Shown piece by piece: positions 10,886 through 22,480 of a stretch of DNA of 64,000 nucleotides. A program made the translations under genes and the position numbers. Numbering within the stretch: position 1 is the stretch's first letter; the number at the start of each line of letters is the position of its first letter. A model generated the notes under the pieces. That model was not told the origin of the DNA. It did not search any database and saw only the letters and a program-made list of their open reading frames with translations. The stretch covers positions 12,575,213-12,639,212 of the forward strand of contig CM026386.1 in NCBI GenBank assembly GCA_014843695.1. The letters are read 5' to 3'. The stretch comes from Archivesica marissinica (taxonomy: Eukaryota > Mollusca > Bivalvia > Venerida > Vesicomyidae).

Positions 10886-11503
10886 CAACAACAACAACAA
10901 CAATAATTTATTGCATAAAACATAGTCATATGCTTATAGCAAATACACAATATATATGAGTAGACAGTCATGGATTTTCAGAGAAGTGCTTAACAAATAC
11001 AAATAATTTTAATTGTGTAATGAAGTTACTTTCTTAGTAAATTTGCAAAGTAAATAAATTTGGACAGTTTTAATAATAATTCTCTTTCGATAGATTTTAT
11101 ATTGCTGTTAAGATCTGAGCACGATATTTGAAGTAGTTTTACACTGTCACTGGCAGATCTTAACTCTTTTGATTGGATGTCATATTGACTACTTATGAAT
11201 GTAGTGGCTGCTTCAGCTTCTGCAACACGTTTGTCTATCGAACCCACTTTGTTTTCAAGATCTCTCAGTTTCGTTGAAATTTTATTGACAGTTTTTTCAA
11301 CATTTTCAATTTTGCTAACTGCTAGCTTTATACTATTAATGTCATCAATGATACAAGTAGCCCATGGAGGCGGCTGTGTATTATTCAATGATTGGGTAGC
11401 CGCAAACTGCGGTGCAAATCCTGGAGGCGATTGCATATATTGACTGCTGAACGGCTGTGTAAAGCTCATATTGCTATTTGGATATAAATTCGGATTAAAT
11501 ACA
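10886..11503 (-). mobile_element. 618-bp retroposon carrying only an ORF1-like gene, with 32-bp target-site duplication
   Basis: Copy A has this insert; copy B has one uninterrupted target at 33066-33097. The 32-bp target (ending cacacgaaaaagaaaata) is repeated exactly at 10854-10885 and 11504-11535. On the minus strand the insert reads a short leader, a 147-codon ORF, an AATAAA signal and a (TTG)n tail at the insertion edge. There is no reverse transcriptase. It appears to be an internally deleted or non-autonomous non-LTR element mobilised in trans after the segmental duplication. Confidence 0.88.
11026..11469 (-). CDS. ORF1-like coiled-coil protein of the 618-bp retroposon
   Basis: 147 aa starting MSFTQPFSSQYM at the element's 5' end. 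Residues 1-35 are Gln/Pro-rich (PPGFAPQF, TQPPPWAT). Residues 40-140 have heptad-like Ile/Leu/Val spacing (IENVEKTVNKISTKLRDLEN, SIDKRVAEAE) typical of ORF1 coiled coils in non-LTR retrotransposons. No zinc knuckle or RNA-recognition motif is visible, so the RNA-binding C-terminal half is probably missing. Expression is unknown. Confidence 0.7.
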   Translation of the reverse strand: MSFTQPFSSQYMQSPPGFAPQFAATQSLNNTQPPPWATCIIDDINSIKLAVSKIENVEKTVNKISTKLRDLENKVGSIDKRVAEAEAATTFISSQYDIQSKELRSASDSVKLLQISCSDLNSNIKSIERELLLKLSKFIYFANLLRK

Positions 11504-11535
11504 ATATACTATATACTCACACGAAAAAGAAAATA
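11504..11535 (+). repeat. Target-site duplication, right copy
   Basis: 32 bp identical to 10854-10885. Long for LINE-type insertions, which usually give 7-20 bp. Confidence 0.92.
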
Positions 11536-11643
11536 TGCACTATGTTAAAGAGAACATAATTAGGCCTATATTCACACGTAAAACAATGTTCTGATAATTA
11601 TCATTTTTAAATGAAAAGTAAAACATCGTGTAGCCAATACATT

Positions 11644-12218
11644 TTTGCTAGTGATGTGCATCGGTTTCAAAATCCATAATCGATTAATCGGAATAATCGG
11701 ACGGGTAAAGCGATTAGATAATTGATTATTAATCGGACAATTGATATAGTTATAAATCAAAATCATTCCATCTAATTTGTGAGTTTAACAATCTATTTAG
11801 TACTAATAAATTACTTACAAGTTACTAGTTTCGACAAATTAGTTACTCAGTTACATCTGAGTACTAGACTTTAAGTTACTGGACTGCCACCTGATATAAA
11901 ATTAGTTTTTAAGTTAATAGAGGACAGAACACTTAGTGACATACTAGTGAAAAGTCTAGTACTAGATACAGTTAGAATTGTTGTTGCAAACGTGCAATGC
12001 TAATAAAATACAGCCAATAGTAAATCGTAGTTTTATTTGAGGTATAAACAAACATAAAAGTAAACGGGCCTTAAACGTGGTTCCAAAAGAAAATAAAAAA
12101 AATAAAAATAAAGACTCGTTGATTATAATCGATTACACATTTTCACAATCGATTATCGCCGATGTCCATGCCGGCGAACGATTGTCGGCGACTTAGCGAT
12201 AATCGGTTTATCACTAAT
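11644..12218. mobile_element. hAT-like MITE candidate, copy A
   Basis: Ends tagtgatgtgcatcggttt and cggtttatcacta are inverted, with AT-rich ccataatcgattaatcgg-type tracts just inside both ends. Copy B (from about 33207) breaks off at 33624 in the middle, at the duplication boundary. Confidence 0.5.
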
Positions 12219-12428
12219 TTCTGCACATTTTGATACCAAATGTGCCTATATTTTGCTTCCATAGATCTATATAAGTATAACATTCTCCCTCTAACCAAGC
12301 CAAGTGCACACGTTATTTTTCGTGTGAGTATATACACATACATATATACACACATGAGGTACAGTACAACACAACACATGTGCATAACAAAATACACATA
12401 TCTTACATAGCAAAACTAATTGTTATAC
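12219..12428 (+). promoter_or_regulatory. Region upstream of the SAT gene
   Basis: About 210 bp between the hAT-like element and the ATG, with short CA/TA-rich tracts. It must contain or adjoin the promoter and 5' UTR, but no TATA box or Inr is distinctive enough to place. Confidence 0.35.
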
Positions 12429-13793
12429 ATGGACGCAACGAGAGTGATCATTCGGGAAGCAATTATAAATGACTGTGAACAGTTAGCCGACTCTATTCAG
12501 GTAAACATATCAATTAATATATTGTAACGACATGCATAAACGTTCCCAGTACCGTAGCCAGAGGCACATTTCAACCGAGGAAATCTAGGGGGTCCGGGGG
12601 CATGTTCCCCCTTAAAATGGTTGGGGTATAGAAGCGATTTTCTGATTGAAAGAGTTTAGAGGTATTGACTTTTCAGCTCTCTATCAGTCAACATTTTTTC
12701 CATTATATTTTTTTTGCTTTGGAAATTTTAACCGAGGAAGCTGCCTCGGTGTGTCTCAGTGTGGCTACGGGCCTGGTTCCGGTATTACTTATACACTGTA
12801 CATGCATTAACAGGAAGCTGCCTCGGTGTGTCTCAGTGTGGCTACGGGCCTGGTTCCGGTATTACTTATACAATGTACATGCATTAACAGGAAGCTGCCT
12901 CGGTGTGTCTCAGTGTGGCTACGGGCCTGGTTCCGGTATTACTTATACAATGTACATGCCTCGGTGTGTCTCAGTGTGGCTACGGGCCTGGTTCCGGTAT
13001 TACTTATACAATGTACATGCCTCGGTGTGTCTCAGTGTGGCTACGGGCCTGGTTCCGGTATTATTTATACAATGTACATGCCTCGGTGTGTCTCAGTGTG
13101 GCTACGGGCCTGGTTCCGGTATTACCTATACACGCATTAACAAATAAAGAGGACAACCGTAAGCTGTATAGCTTTCTGTCCAATTTCTTATTTCAATTGT
13201 TGTAAATAATCATGTACATGATGGAATATAAATATGTTTAAACCAACAAATAAATGTGGTTAGCTTAGTTTATACGCTTTTTCTCGTAGCTCCATTCGGA
13301 AACAGGTTCTTATCACCGTAATTTTATTCATTCTAGAGACCTAACTTTTACTGGTTCTTTCGCACAGGAGCTGGCAGATTACCTAAAAGAACCCGATGGA
13401 CCGGCAAAACTTGACGCCGACAGACTTCGTAAAGACGGTTTTGGAGCGGATAAACTATTCAGATGTTTCGTAGCCGAAGATGGAGACACTCTTGTGGGAC
13501 ATGCCATGTATTATTTGTATTACTCAGCTTGGGAAGGAGTTAACGTGTTCTTGGAAGATTTGTATGTAAAACAATCATACAGAAAAGCCGGACTTGGTAC
13601 ACAGTTGTGGAAGACAGTTGCCAAGGCAGCTATTTGTAGTGGTTGTAACCTATTGGATTTGATGTGCCACGGTTGGGACAGACAAGCTGTAGAGTTTTAC
13701 AAGTCCAAGGGTTCTTGCGATTTGACGGAATCAGCTGGCTGGCATTTGCTAAAGTTGAGCGGCAAAGAATTGGAAACATTTGCTACAGACTAA
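12429..13793 (+). CDS. SAT2-like: GNAT acetyltransferase of the SAT1/SAT2 (diamine/thialysine N-acetyltransferase) family, two exons
   Basis: Exons 12429-12500 and 13368-13793 join in phase 0 (CAG|GTAAAC ... cgcacag|GAG) to give 165 aa, close to the roughly 170 aa usual for this family. The start MDATRVIIREA matches the family's first beta strand (xxIREA). The acetyl-CoA loop R96-K-A-G99-L-G101, the preceding LEDLYV strand (86-91), the likely catalytic Tyr135 in EFYKSKG, and DLTE..GWH (142-150) are all present. Known members transfer acetyl from acetyl-CoA to polyamines (SAT1) or thialysine and related amines (SAT2) in the cytosol; the sequence does not decide which. The 867-bp intron carries a minisatellite (12737-13133). 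This is the only complete conserved-enzyme gene in the window. It lies between the two duplication copies and is not itself duplicated. Confidence 0.93.
12737..13133. repeat. 77/61-bp minisatellite in the SAT intron
   Basis: Three 77-bp units followed by three 61-bp units lacking attaacaggaagct. The core is gtgtctcagtgtggctacgg. Open frames across it are artefacts. Confidence 0.95.
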
Positions 13794-14187
13794 TACTACC
13801 ATCCAACAAGTGTTCACACCACAGCAAGGGAGTATAAAATAGTCTGCCTCGCCTACCTGCATGTGGACCTTCATTTTTGAAGAGTAACTCAATTTCATTA
13901 AAATTGTATATTGATATCGTTATTGCATTTCCTTCGATGAACGTGTATCCATTTTCGTATGAATTTCCTCACTAATGATATGCAGCTGACATGCGCACTC
14001 GAAGTTACGGGCATGCGCATTCAATGTTGGGCCGTGTTCCTTTGCTATTGTCGTGTATTTACAATAATACATTGGCTTCTTTTATATATTTCGCAAGGCT
14101 TAATACAACCGTTTTGTTATCAGTTCAACAAATCTGAACATAGATGTACCGTACTGCTGGTATCTGTTGATACATTCCTTGTGTGCC
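13794..14187. other. 3' flank of the SAT gene
   Basis: Begins with the 3' UTR. From about 13930 it holds an old dispersed repeat, inverted relative to 9380-9560. No clear AATAAA within the first 150 bases. Confidence 0.5.
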
Positions 14188-14434
14188 TTACGTTTATTTA
14201 TCGTCGCTACCGGTTGCCCATATGAGCGACAATTTTTAGATTGTGGAGGACAGTGCATGATACAGACAGAGACCCATTCCAGATTTCTCCTCTGGTTCTT
14301 TTACGTGCATGGTGAAGCACCGACACGAGAACTCGGTTTAACGTCCCATCTGAAAGACTGTTAATTTTATTAGGGTCAGACGGGGGATCGAACCTGTGAT
14401 CCCTGGATTACCAGTCCAGCGTGTTACCACTAGA
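14188..14434 (-). mobile_element. tRNA-Thr-derived SINE
   Basis: Same family as 2290-2563, carrying taccagtccagcgtgttacc and ggggatcgaacctg on the plus strand. Confidence 0.8.
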
Positions 14435-14817
14435 TATATTCCTTTCTAATGTCTTCATCTCAAGTACAAAGTGAGATATTATTTGCTATGTTTCATTGAA
14501 ATGAATAATTAATGTTAATATAAGTAATGCATCGCGGGTAAATAATTTCCAACCAGGGCGAAACTGTGTACATCTATTTAAAGTTGTCCCCTGATAAATC
14601 GGGGGCGACGCATCCAGAAGTACAATGGGATAACCACTGACCCGTCTGTAGGGAGAACGGAGATGCAATGTGGATTCCCAAAGGACTTCACCAAAGTGGT
14701 ACTGGCGACTAATAACCCATCAGTTACGAGACGGACATCATATTCATTGCACGAGAGGCTGGAGTGGGGTAGCTGCCTTTATGCCACAATGCCAGGTGCT
14801 TGCACATTTCCCCTGGA
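14435..14817. other. Unassigned sequence before the large satellite
   Basis: No exon, SINE or repeat recognised. Confidence 0.5.
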
Positions 14818-16594
14818 GACATAGTGTATAGTGCATAGTGTATATTGCATAGTGTATAGTACATATTGTAGTGCATATTGTATAGTGCACATTGTATATT
14901 GTATAGTGCATATTGTATAGTGCATAGTGTATATTGTATAGTGCATATTGTATAGTGTATATTGTATAGTGCATATTGTATAGTGCACAGTGCATATTGC
15001 ATTGTGTATATTGCATAGTGTATAGTACATATTGTATAGTGCATATTGTATAGTGCATATTGTATAGTGCATTGTGTATAATGCACAGTGTATATTGTAT
15101 AGTGCACATTGTATAGTGCATAGTGTATATTGTATAGTGCATATTGTATAGTGTATATTGTATAGTGCACAGTATATATTGCATTGTGTATAGTGCACAG
15201 TGTATATTGTATAGTGCATATTGTATAGTGCATATTGTATAGTGCATATTTTATAGTGCACAGTGTATATTGCATTGTGTATAGTGCACAGTGTATATTG
15301 TATAGTGCATATTGTATAGTGTATATTACATTGTGTATAGTGCACAGTGTATATTGTATAGTGTATATTGCATTGTGTATAGTGCATATTGTATAGTGCA
15401 GTGTATATTGTATAGTGTATATTGCATAGCGTATATTGCATTGTGCATAGTACACCGTGTATATTGTATAGTGTATATTGTAGAGTGCATATTGTATAGT
15501 GCACAGTGTATATTCTATAGTGCACATTGTATATTGCATTGTGTATAGTGCATATTGTATAGTGCATATTTTATAGTGCACAGTGTATATTGCATTGTGT
15601 ATAGTACACAGTGTATATTGTATAGTGCATATTGTATAGTGTATATTACATTGTGTATAGTGCACAGTGTATATTGTATAGTGTATATTGCATTGTGTAT
15701 AGTGCATATTGTATAGTACACAGTGTATATTGTATAGTGCATATTGTATAGTGTATATTGCATTGTGTATAGTGCATATTGTATAGTGCAGTGTATATTG
15801 TATAGTGTATATTGTATATTGCATAGCGTATATTGCATTGTGCATAGTGCACAGTGTATATTGTATAGTGTATATTGTAGAGTGCATATTGTATAGTGCA
15901 CAGTGTATATTCTATAGTGCATATTGTATATTGCATTGTGTATATTGCATTGTGTATAGTGAACCGTGTATATTGTATAGTGCATATTGTATAGTGCATA
16001 GTGTATATTGCATTGTGTATAGTGCACCGTGTATATTGTATAGTGCATATTGTATAGTGCATAGTGTATATTGCATTGTGTATAGTGCACCGTGTATAGT
16101 GCATAGTGTATATTGCATTGTGTAGAGTGCACATTGTATATTGCGTAATGTATAGTGCATATTATAGTGCACAGTGTATATTGTATAGTGCATAGTGTAT
16201 ATTGTATTGTGTATAGTGCACCGTGTATATTGTATAGTGCATATTGCATTGTGTATAGTGCACCGTGTATATTGTATAGTGCATATTTTATAGTGCATAG
16301 TGTATAGTGTATTGTGTATATTGCATTGTGTATAGTGCACCGTGTATATTGTATAGTGCATATTGTATAGTACATAGTGTATATTGTATTGTGTATAGTG
16401 CACCGTGTATATTGTATAGTGCATATTGTATAGTGCATAGTATATATTGCATTGTGTATAGTGCACCGTGTATATTGTATAGTGCATAGTGTATATTGCA
16501 TTGTGTATAGTGCACCGTGTATAGTGCATATTGTATAGTGCATAGTGTATAGTGCACAGTGTATATTGTATAGTGCATATTGTAGTGTATAGTG
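14818..16594. repeat. Complex TATAGTGCATATTG-type satellite, 1.8 kb
   Basis: Blocks tgtatattgcattg, tgtatagtgcacagtg, tgtatagtgcatattg and gtgcaccgtgtatattg in irregular order, largely without a fixed unit length. Longer segments recur, e.g. the 15245-15440 order again at 15570-15790. Every long ORF here is repeat read-through. Confidence 0.95.
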
Positions 16595-17045
16595 CATGGC
16601 AGCAGGAGCAAACTACATATGTGTATAATTCATGCAAGTATTGATAGTCATCAATTCTGGACATATTCTAGAAACATAAGAAATTATTTTCAAAAATGTA
16701 TAGCTCAAAATGTTACTTTGGAAAATACACTAGAGCTCACAAGATGCGTTCTAAAATCAACAAAATCACTGGGGAGGAGAGGAAATGGTCAAAGAACCCA
16801 CACTACTGGACTTAGCACATCAATTGAGGACAAGCTATGCCACTGGAGGCGTCATGACTTGCTAGAGACGACTACTCACTAACGTATAATAATAATAATA
16901 ATAATAAAGACTTTAGTTAACGAGGACACATATTTGACTAGGCCAATCTTCATAAGGGCCCATACACATGACCAATTGAATTAGTAGTGATATTTACTCA
17001 AAACTTTCATATTGTGAATAGTTTTTGGGGGGGGGGTTAAATTCG
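16595..17045. other. Unassigned sequence between satellite and SINE
   Basis: Contains the (AAT)6 run and a G9 tract at about 17028. The ORF at 16592-16882 has no recognisable features. Confidence 0.5.
16891..16908. repeat. (AAT)n microsatellite
   Basis: Six aat units followed by aaagacttta. Confidence 0.85.
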
Positions 17046-17270
17046 CCTAAACATCTTAGGTCATATGGCGACTCGCTACCTACTATTGGTGGAAGAAGAC
17101 CCTTGGTGCACCCCCGAGCAGGCACCTGGGTAGAACCACCAACCTCCACACCTGGATAGCTTCATCACATGAAAGAATTTCATACCCCCCCAGTGGGATT
17201 CAAAACTACAGAGGTTAGGTGCAAGTGATTTGAAGTCAGTGACCGTAACCATCCGGCCCCGGTGGATAAC
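17046..17270 (-). mobile_element. tRNA-headed bivalve-type SINE
   Basis: Minus strand: gactgacttcaaatcactt-like head, ggtggttctacccaggtgcc, gtcttcttccaccaatagta, and a tail at a C-rich run near 17030. From memory this family is very abundant in bivalves. Confidence 0.75.
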
Positions 17271-17385
17271 ACAGACGGACGGACAACACACCTTTTTGCC
17301 ATAACAATCACGAGCATAAACACGGATCGACTAGAGTATTGAGTGGGAATATCATCCACATTTTCCCTAGATGAAACACAGACTT

Positions 17386-18549
17386 TCAAAGTGTAATACA
17401 TAGTTCCCACGGCCTGTGTAATACATAGTTCCCACGGCCTGTGTAATATATAGTTCCCACGGTCTGTGTAATATATAGTTCCCACGGCCTGTGTAATACA
17501 TAGTTCCCACGGCCTGTGTAATATATAGTTCCCACGGCCTGTGTAATACATAGTTCCCACGGCCTGTGTAATACATAGTTCCCACGGCCTGTGTAATACA
17601 TAGTTCCCACGGCCTGTGTAATATATAGTTCCCACGGTCTGTGTAATACATAGTTCCCACGGCCTGTGTAATACATAGTTCCCACGGCCTGTGTAATACA
17701 TAGTTCCCACGGCCTGTGTAATACATAGTTCCCACGGCCTGTGTAATACATAGTTCCCACAGCCTGTGTAATACATAGTTCCCACGGCCTGTGTAATACA
17801 TAGTTCCCACGACCTGTGTAATACATAGTTCCCACCGTCTGTGTAATACATAGTTCCCACGGCCTGTGTAATACATAGTTCCCACGGTCTGTGTAATACA
17901 TAGTTCCCACGGTCTGTGTAATACATAGTTCCCACGGTCTGTGTAATACATAGTTCCCACGGTCTGTGTAATACATAGTTCCCATGGCCTGTGTAATACA
18001 TAGTTCCCACGGCCTGTGTAATACATAGTTCCCACGGCCTGTGTAATACATAGTTCCCACGGCCTGTGTAATACATAGTTCCCACGGCCTGTGTAATACA
18101 TAGTTCCCACGGCCTGTGTAATACATAGTTCCCACGGCCTGTGTAATACATAGTTCCCACGGTCTGTGTAATACATAGTTCCCACGGTCTGTGTAATACA
18201 TAGTTCCCACGGTCTGTGTAATACATAGTTCCCACGGTCTGTGTAATACATAGTTCCCATGGCCTGTGTAATACATAGTTCCCACGGCCTGTGTAATACA
18301 TAGTTCCCACGGCCTGTGTAATACATAGTTCCCACGGTCTGTGTAATACATAGTTCCCACGGCCTGTGTAATACATAGTTCCCACGGTCTGTGTAATACA
18401 TAGTTCCCACGGTCTGTGTAATACATAGTTCCCACGGCCTGTGTAATACATAGTTCCCACGGCCTGTGTAATACAGTTCCCACGTTCTGTGTAATACATA
18501 GTTCCCACGGTCTGTGTAATACATAGTTCCCATGGCCTGTGTAATACAT
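17386..18549. repeat. 25-bp minisatellite with 275-bp higher-order unit
   Basis: About 46 units of gtgtaatacatagttcccac plus ggcct or ggtct. Four ggtct units followed by one catggcct unit occur at 17881-17990 and again 275 bp (11 units) later. Confidence 0.97.
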
Positions 18550-18921
18550 ATAATATCAGGATATTCTTAGTAATTCTTTAATTGCAATAACATAGTTAAT
18601 TTTTGTTTGGTAATATAAACTTTGGTATCAGTTTAAATGTATTGAAATGGACTTTTTAAATATTAATTTATATTTTTGACAATGATGTATGATAATATAT
18701 AAGAACTTAACTTGTACCTAAAAGTCTATTTTCACAGTTGAAATATTAATATACAGGCAAATTATTTTTTATTCGTTAGTGAACCGAAATTTGTGAAATG
18801 ATACCAAAACAAACTTGTTCACTGAGAGCTTTCCAACAACATTTGAACCATGGTGATGGGATGAAAAATAAAATATTGTATGAAAAAACAAAAATTACGC
18901 TAGTATAAGTGTTTTGTTTAT
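18550..18921. other. AT-rich unassigned sequence
   Basis: No ORF or repeat recognised. Confidence 0.55.
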
Positions 18922-19290
18922 TATAGTGTCACCCCTATTTAAAGGGCCAGTCATTTCTGACTTATGAGACACCTCTTTTTATGAACATCAGTACTTCCCG
19001 AATCCTATGCTTGTATGCCAGGCGCCAGGCTGGTAGGCAATCGGTAACCATTATTTAACTAGCTGGCGGCTCACAAACCGGCCATATCAGAACGAACCCC
19101 TGACGAGATTCGAACCTTCGACCTCCCGTTCCGTAGGCGGACGCTTTAACCACTGGGCCACGGAGACGGTATATTTCGAAGTTAGATGGGTCTCTTTTTT
19201 ACTTTGAATGAGGTCAATTTTGATGACAGGAGCTGTGTAATTAATGTCTCTGGTTGATAATTTTCATTACAAAAAAGTATAATTATGGTC
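18922..19290 (-). mobile_element. tRNA-Arg-derived SINE within a longer repeat
   Basis: Reverse counterpart of 10420-10757, with the SINE at 18922-19170 and the shared flank to 19290. Confidence 0.78.
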
Positions 19291-19412
19291 AGGTTGGCCA
19301 AACAAAATGGCAGCCACAGTAGGAATGATGAAATCACATGAGAAGTATGTATTGGTGCGGAAAGGAAGTTTTATAAAGTATGTTACAGACATACATACAC
19401 TTTGTCTTTCGG

Positions 19413-20224
19413 CTGCTGTTACTCCCCCCCTGTGAGATGGATCTCAATGCATTATTCCAAAACCGGCTGCTGTTACTCCCGCCCATGAGATGGATCTCAA
19501 TGCATTATTCCAAAATCGGCTGCTGTTACTCCCGCCTGTGAGATGGATCTCAATGCATTATTCCAAAATCGGCTGCTGTTACTCCCGCCTGTGAGATGGA
19601 TCTCAATGCATTATTCCAAAATCGGCTGCTGTTACTTCCGCCTGTGAGATGGATCTCAATGCATTATTCCAAAATCGGCTGCTGTTACTCCCGCCCGTGA
19701 GATGTATCTCAATGCATTATTCCAAAATCGGCTGCTGTTACTCCCGCCTGTGAGATGGATCTCAATGCATTATTCCAAAATCGGCTGCTGTTACTACCGC
19801 CTGTGAGATGGATCTCAATGCATTATTCCAAAATCGGCTGCTGTTACTCCCGCCCGTGAGATGGATCTCAATGCATTATTCCAAAATCGGCTGCTGTTAC
19901 TCCCGCCCGTGAGATGGATCTCAATGCATTATTCCAAAATCGGCTGCTGTTACTCCCGCCTGTGCGTGGATCTCAATGCATTATTCCAAAATCGGCTGCT
20001 GTTACTCCCGCCTGTGAGATGGATCTCAATGCATTATTCCAAAATCGGCTGCTGTTACTCCCGCCCATGAGATGGATCTCAATGCATTATTCCAAAATCC
20101 GGCTGCTGTTACTCCCGCCTGTGCGTGGATCTCAATGCATTATTCCAAAATCGGCTGCTGTTACTCCCGCCTGTGAGATGGATCTCAATGCATTATTCCA
20201 AAATCGGCTGCTGTTACTCCCGCA
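19413..20224. repeat. 53-bp minisatellite
   Basis: About 15 units containing ggctgctgttactcccgcc, gtgagatggatctcaatgca and ttattccaaaatc. gagatggatctc within the unit is a short palindrome. Confidence 0.96.
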
Positions 20225-20426
20225 AGCTAATATTATAATGTTTTATTTTGGAATAAAGATCACGCAACAATTTAGGCAGCAATAGTAACTAATAATAGTA
20301 AATAAAATAGCATCAACAAGGCAAAGCAATGTAATAATGTCACGCGAGAGGACACTTATGGATACAGCCATACCCCCTGCCATTTTGTGACATTGAAATA
20401 AGATGGCTGCACTGTAATACTGTACA

Positions 20427-20640
20427 TATGAGGTGGGAGTCGTGATATCGCAGTGGTAGCACGTTCGCTTCAGGTTCGAGCCCCACTGGATCCGTTATGA
20501 TTGTGTCCTTAGGCAAGGCATTTATATTCCACATGCTTCTTCTCTCTCGTGGCGATGGATTCCATCAGAAATGAGGTCTCGAGCGTTAAAGAACTTGTTT
20601 CGCAATCGAGCTCAAATAAATTTGTACTATAGTCAAAGGG
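20427..20640 (+). mobile_element. tRNA-derived SINE, 'gtcgtgat' family
   Basis: Head gagtcgtgatatcgcagtgg, B box ggttcgagccccac, body with ggcgatggattccatcag, and tail acttgtttcgcaatcgagct ending in aaataaatttgta. Confidence 0.75.
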
Positions 20641-20775
20641 AAGACAATTCTGTTATATTTAAATGCACAGTTATTATTGCTAATATCTCTCAATATATCA
20701 GGGTTCATCAGCCAGCAAGTATAGGATAGAAATCTAATACGATCCAATATGTAAAATATCGGTCTGTAGTTTATA

Positions 20776-21001
20776 CAAATTATTTTAGCTCGATTGCGAA
20801 ACAAGTTCTTACAACTTATATTAATCACTCTCGAGACCTCATTCCTGATGGATTCCATCGCCACGAGGGAGAGAGAAGAGGCAACGTGGAAGTTAAATGC
20901 CTTGCCTAAGGGCACAATCGTAATGGCTCCAGCCGGGCTCAAACTCCGGACCTTTCACATCTGAAGCGAACGCCCATCCATAGCGCTATCACGACTTCCA
21001 C
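20776..21001 (-). mobile_element. tRNA-derived SINE, 'gtcgtgat' family, inverted
   Basis: Reverse copy of the same family, 135 bp from 20427-20640, forming an inverted pair beside the start of copy B. Confidence 0.75.
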
Positions 21002-21298
21002 TAGTATCGGTCTGTGTGAGGAACTATTCGCACCTCACATAGTACCAATCATTCCGAGGATTATATCTGGATCTGGTCACGCTAGGTTTGGCTGCATCTC
21101 TGCAATTCCCGCATACATGTCTACATCCCCGCGAGGGGTTCGACATTAAAGGAAGATAGATAGATAGAATTCCAGCAGGTGTGAACTATTTCGTTCGATA
21201 ACACGTGTTTTAGTAAATGAGACGGGAAACCGAAATTTTAAAGCCTGTTTGGCTCAATATATCCTAGATTGTACTGGTGTACCGTAAAATCAAAGCAT

Positions 21299-21762
21299 GT
21301 AAAAATACACAGAGACTACCGGAATAAGTACAAATACACAGAGACTACCGGAATAATGTACACATACACAGAGACTACCGGAATAAGTACAAATACACAG
21401 AGACTACCGGAATAAGTACAAATACACAGAGACTACCGGAATAAGTACAAATACACAGAGACTACCGGAATAATGTACAAATACACAGAGACTACCGGAA
21501 TAATGTACAAATACACAGAGACTACCGGAATAATGTACAAATACACAGAGACTACCGGAATAATGTACAAATACACAGAGACTACCGGAATAAGTACAAA
21601 TACACAGAGACTACCGGAATAAGTACAAATACACAGAGACTACCGGAATAATGTACAAATACACAGAGACTACCGGAATAAGTACAAATACACAGAGACT
21701 ACCGGAATAAGTACAAATACACAGAGACTACCGGAATAAGTACAAATACACAGAGACTACCG
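21299..21762. repeat. 29/30-bp minisatellite, copy B
   Basis: About 16 units of the same repeat as 235-1814, without the 560-bp higher-order block. Confidence 0.97.
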
Positions 21763-21945
21763 AAATCTGTCACACTTATTTAACTAGCTGACGCCGAACC
21801 CGAATCCTATCATTGTATCCGTGCCGGTCTGCTAGCTGACGCCTCACCAACCGGACATATCAGAACTAACCCCTAACGAGGTTCGAACCTTCTCCCGCTC
21901 CGTAGGCTGAAGCTTTAACCACACGGCCACGGAGACATCTATATA
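21763..21945 (-). mobile_element. tRNA-Arg-derived SINE, copy B partner of 1815-1990
   Basis: Same truncated form and position directly after the 29/30-bp array as in copy A. Confidence 0.75.
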
Positions 21946-21957
21946 CTTTTATTTAAA

Positions 21958-22198
21958 GTTCATTTAACGTCGCTACCGGTTTCCCATTTGAGCGATGGGC
22001 AGTTTACCTAACAACACCTTTCCTGGGCAGGCTCCTGTGGTTAACCAGTACTTGGTGCACCAACCTCCGTAAGAAACTGCCAACTTTTTCATATAAATGA
22101 GACACGGTATGAGCGGGGCTCGAACCCGTGACCATCAGAGATGTTAGATTATTGTGGATACAAGTCAGCGACCTTAACCACTTGACTACGGAGGTGGT
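21958..22198 (-). mobile_element. SINE with class II tRNA head, copy B
   Basis: Partner of 2008-2248 with a better B box (gggttcgagccccgctc on the minus strand). Confidence 0.75.
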
Positions 22199-22235
22199 TC
22201 ATTCGGAAACTGCATTTTTATAGCATTGTGTGTTT

Positions 22236-22480
22236 TTACGTTTATTTATCGTCGCTATCGGTTGCCCACATGAGCGACGCCTCCTGAAGAGATTAGTCAT
22301 TTTAGATTTTTGGAGGATAGTGCAATGATACAGACAGAGACCCATTCCAGGGTCTCCTCTGGTTCTTTTACGTACACGGTGTAAAGCACCGACACGAGAT
22401 CTCGGTTTAATGTCCCATCTGAAAGACTGTTAATTTTATTAGGGTCAGACGGGGTTACCACTGGACTACAGATCCGTCTG
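22236..22480 (-). mobile_element. tRNA-Thr-derived SINE, internally deleted
   Basis: Copy B partner of 2290-2563. The B box and anticodon arm are deleted (cagacgggg runs into ttaccactgg). Confidence 0.78.

Larger units (their letters stand above)
1..12063 (+). repeat. Segmental duplication, copy A
   Basis: The first base of the window matches copy B at 21064 and the match continues, in the same order and orientation, to about 12063, after which copy A reads acgggcc and copy B reads gagac. Shared landmarks are seven minisatellites, SINEs of three families, the secreted-protein gene, two palindromes and an AT-rich tract. The left edge lies outside the window. The right breakpoint falls inside a hAT-like element (11644-12218). 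Array lengths and several insertions differ between the copies, so both have evolved since the event. Confidence 0.95.

Noticed and set aside
14724..16664. Several ORFs up to 387 aa (MHYTICTIQYTL-type)
   Set aside because: Read-through of a TATAGTGCATATTG-type satellite, open in several frames on both strands.
17180..18549. Three overlapping ORFs of 387-442 aa (GTMYYTGRGNYVLHRPWELCITQ-like)
   Set aside because: A 25-bp array read in all frames; no codon bias or domain.
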